Assembly: GCA_000739535.1 (NCBI GenBank)
Contig: DF820476.1
Span: 110,689 to 174,688, forward strand
Direction: 5' to 3'
DNA: 64,000 nucleotides
Source: Candidatus Vecturithrix granuli
GTDB taxonomy: Bacteria > Moduliflexota > Moduliflexia > Moduliflexales > Moduliflexaceae
The position numbers were made by a program, and so were the translations under genes. Below are positions 63,010 through 64,000 of the stretch, piece after piece; within the stretch, counting starts at the first letter, position 1; each line of letters opens with the position of its first letter. Below the pieces are notes generated by a model. That model was not told the origin of the DNA. It searched no databases and was given only the letters and a program-made list of their open reading frames with translations.

Positions 63010-63026
63010 TGGCATGGGATTTGCTA
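63010..63026 (+). promoter_or_regulatory. Sigma54 promoter of sugar transporter B
   Basis: TGGCATGGGATTTGCTA: GG at 63011-63012 and GC at 63023-63024, exactly 10 bp apart, with TGGCAT-N5-TTGC. Very like the promoter at 55584, and oriented toward the binding-protein gene at 63184. Confidence 0.82.
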
Positions 63027-63183
63027 TAATATATAAGGAGTGAAGTGTTCAATTTCACTACATGATCATGTGTTGTTGCGTAGTGAGAAACTGTCCCGCC
63101 ACAAGGGGGGAGAAAATGGATGGTGCCTGGGTTATGATGTGATTCAATAACGCAGGCCCGAAGCATTTCAAGGAGACTGGTGT

Positions 63184-64000
63184 ATGAAGAAGTTATTGGT
63201 AGTATCGCTTGCAGGATTGTTGTTACTCTCGCTTTGCACGTCCGTTCTGGCTGCGGACAAAATTAAAATCGGATTTTTAGTCAAACAACCTGACGAACCC
63301 TGGTTCCAGGATGAATGGAAATACGCCCAGCAGGCGGCTGACGAGTTAGGATTTGAGCTCATTAAAATCGGCGCAACCGACGGCGAAAAAGTGCTGGCAG
63401 GGATTGACAACTTAGCCGCTCAGCAGGCTCAGGGATTTGTGATTTGCACCCCTGACGTGAAACTTGGACCGGCGATTGTGGCAAAAGCTCAGGCGGCCGG
63501 ACTGAAAGTGATGAGCGTTGACGACCGTTTTGTAGGTCCCGATGGCAATCCGATGGAAGAAGTACACCACATGGGGATTTCGGCGTTCAATATTGGCAAA
63601 GCCGTAGGCCAGGCGCTTGTTGATGAAGCGGCTGCACGCGGCTGGGATCTGAAAGAAGTGGGTTTCTTACGCATGAGTTACGATCAGCTTCCCACGATTA
63701 AAGAACGCACCGACGGCGCAACTGAAGTTCTGGTAGGCGCAGGATTGCCGGAAGCCAATATTTTTGACTCGCCCATGAAGGTGTTGGATATTGAAGCCAG
63801 CATGAACGCCGCGAATATTACGCTCACCAAACATCCTGATGTAAAACTCTGGGTTGTAGCCGGCGGCAATGATAGTTCGGCGATTGGCGCAGTCAGAGCG
63901 TTGGAAGGTCAGAAAGTTCCGTTAGAAAATGCGATTGCGGTTGGAATCAACGGCACGGAAGCTGTGGCAGAGTTCGAGAAACCGGAGCCGACCGCTCTGA
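63184..64000 (+). CDS. Sugar-binding protein (AraF-like), partial, transporter B
   Basis: The first 272 residues of a periplasmic sugar-binding protein; the gene runs off the window. Signal peptide MKKLLVVSLAGLLLLSLCTS with cleavage near LAA. DKIKIGFLVKQPDEPWFQDE and IKIGATDGEKVLAGIDNLAA match L-arabinose-binding AraF proteins, as does VVAGGNDSSAIGAVRALEG. aaggag before ATG 63184. Its permease and ATPase presumably follow. The sigma54 promoter and kinase/regulator pair beside it mirror system A. Confidence 0.9.
   Translation, partial: MKKLLVVSLAGLLLLSLCTSVLAADKIKIGFLVKQPDEPWFQDEWKYAQQAADELGFELIKIGATDGEKVLAGIDNLAAQQAQGFVICTPDVKLGPAIVAKAQAAGLKVMSVDDRFVGPDGNPMEEVHHMGISAFNIGKAVGQALVDEAAARGWDLKEVGFLRMSYDQLPTIKERTDGATEVLVGAGLPEANIFDSPMKVLDIEASMNAANITLTKHPDVKLWVVAGGNDSSAIGAVRALEGQKVPLENAIAVGINGTEAVAEFEKPEPTAL

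Larger units (their letters stand above)
62772..63183. other. Divergent regulatory region of system B
   Basis: About 410 bp without a gene. Contains a palindrome (62810-62826), a long inverted repeat (62891-62978) and the sigma54 promoter (63010-63026), then a leader of about 145 bp to the ATG. Confidence 0.7.

Overview
The window looks like a Gram-negative, anaerobic, probably fermentative bacterium. It carries a Ptb-Buk butyrate pathway, a B12-dependent class II ribonucleotide reductase, an RND efflux pump and three sugar ABC transporters. Gene density is moderate, and spacers are unusually rich in long inverted repeats. The style (many sugar transporters, toxin-antitoxin remnants, regulatory fusions) reminds me of the candidate phylum KSB3/Modulibacteria (Candidatus Vecturithrix or Moduliflexus). 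That is a guess from memory, not something the sequence proves.

Layout. 1-5.4 kb: a nuclease/ATPase remnant, an RluA-family pseudouridine synthase, an aldo/keto reductase, a DJ-1 family protein, a damaged SWIM zinc-finger protein and a nucleotidyltransferase/HepT-like pair. 5.4-8.6 kb: a putative restriction endonuclease translationally coupled to a TSPPY-type DNA methyltransferase. 8.7-9.9 kb: toxin-antitoxin leftovers. 10.1-12.3 kb: ptb and buk. 12.5-15.05 kb (minus): DUF1385 protein, rpmE, rho. 15.96-22.2 kb: rluD followed by a striking three-gene redox module: a CheW-domain protein with NuoE-like helices, a NuoF-like protein, and an [FeFe]-hydrogenase-like protein that has lost the two L1 cysteines of the H-cluster. 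22.3-28.7 kb: a sugar-nucleotide epimerase, an NrdD-like protein without a glycyl-radical domain, nrdR (with NrdR boxes) and nrdJ. 29.3-30.2 kb: a UPF0175/PIN toxin-antitoxin pair whose toxin is split by a 176-bp MITE with a 9-bp target duplication. 30.5-38.5 kb: LacI regulator, operator cluster, sugar ABC transporter, an exported protein and a GH127 beta-L-arabinofuranosidase. 38.6-40.4 kb: more toxin-antitoxin and ATPase remnants. 40.6-46.7 kb: nitroreductase, RND pump, adaptor and TetR regulator. 47-50.8 kb: a D-2-hydroxyacid dehydrogenase and a TIR-NACHT-HEAT defence-like gene broken by a 37-37-37 bp duplication. 51-52.1 kb: two small toxin-antitoxin loci.

52.1-64 kb holds what I consider the most novel system. 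Two separate pairs each consist of a sigma54-type response regulator and a cytoplasmic protein in which a sugar-type ABC ATPase domain is fused to PAS and histidine kinase domains. Each pair borders an Rbs/Ara-type sugar ABC transporter operon, and each operon is preceded by a consensus-spaced GG-N10-GC sigma54 promoter (55584-55600 and 63010-63026). The simplest reading is that the ABC domain of the kinase docks on the sugar permease in place of the normal ATPase. The kinase would then read transport state and switch on the transporter through its response regulator and sigma54.

Two general patterns stand out. In most toxin-antitoxin loci the antitoxin is intact while the toxin is broken or missing. 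Many gene junctions consist almost wholly of long inverted repeats that even provide stop codons, and one such repeat lies in frame inside the NACHT gene.
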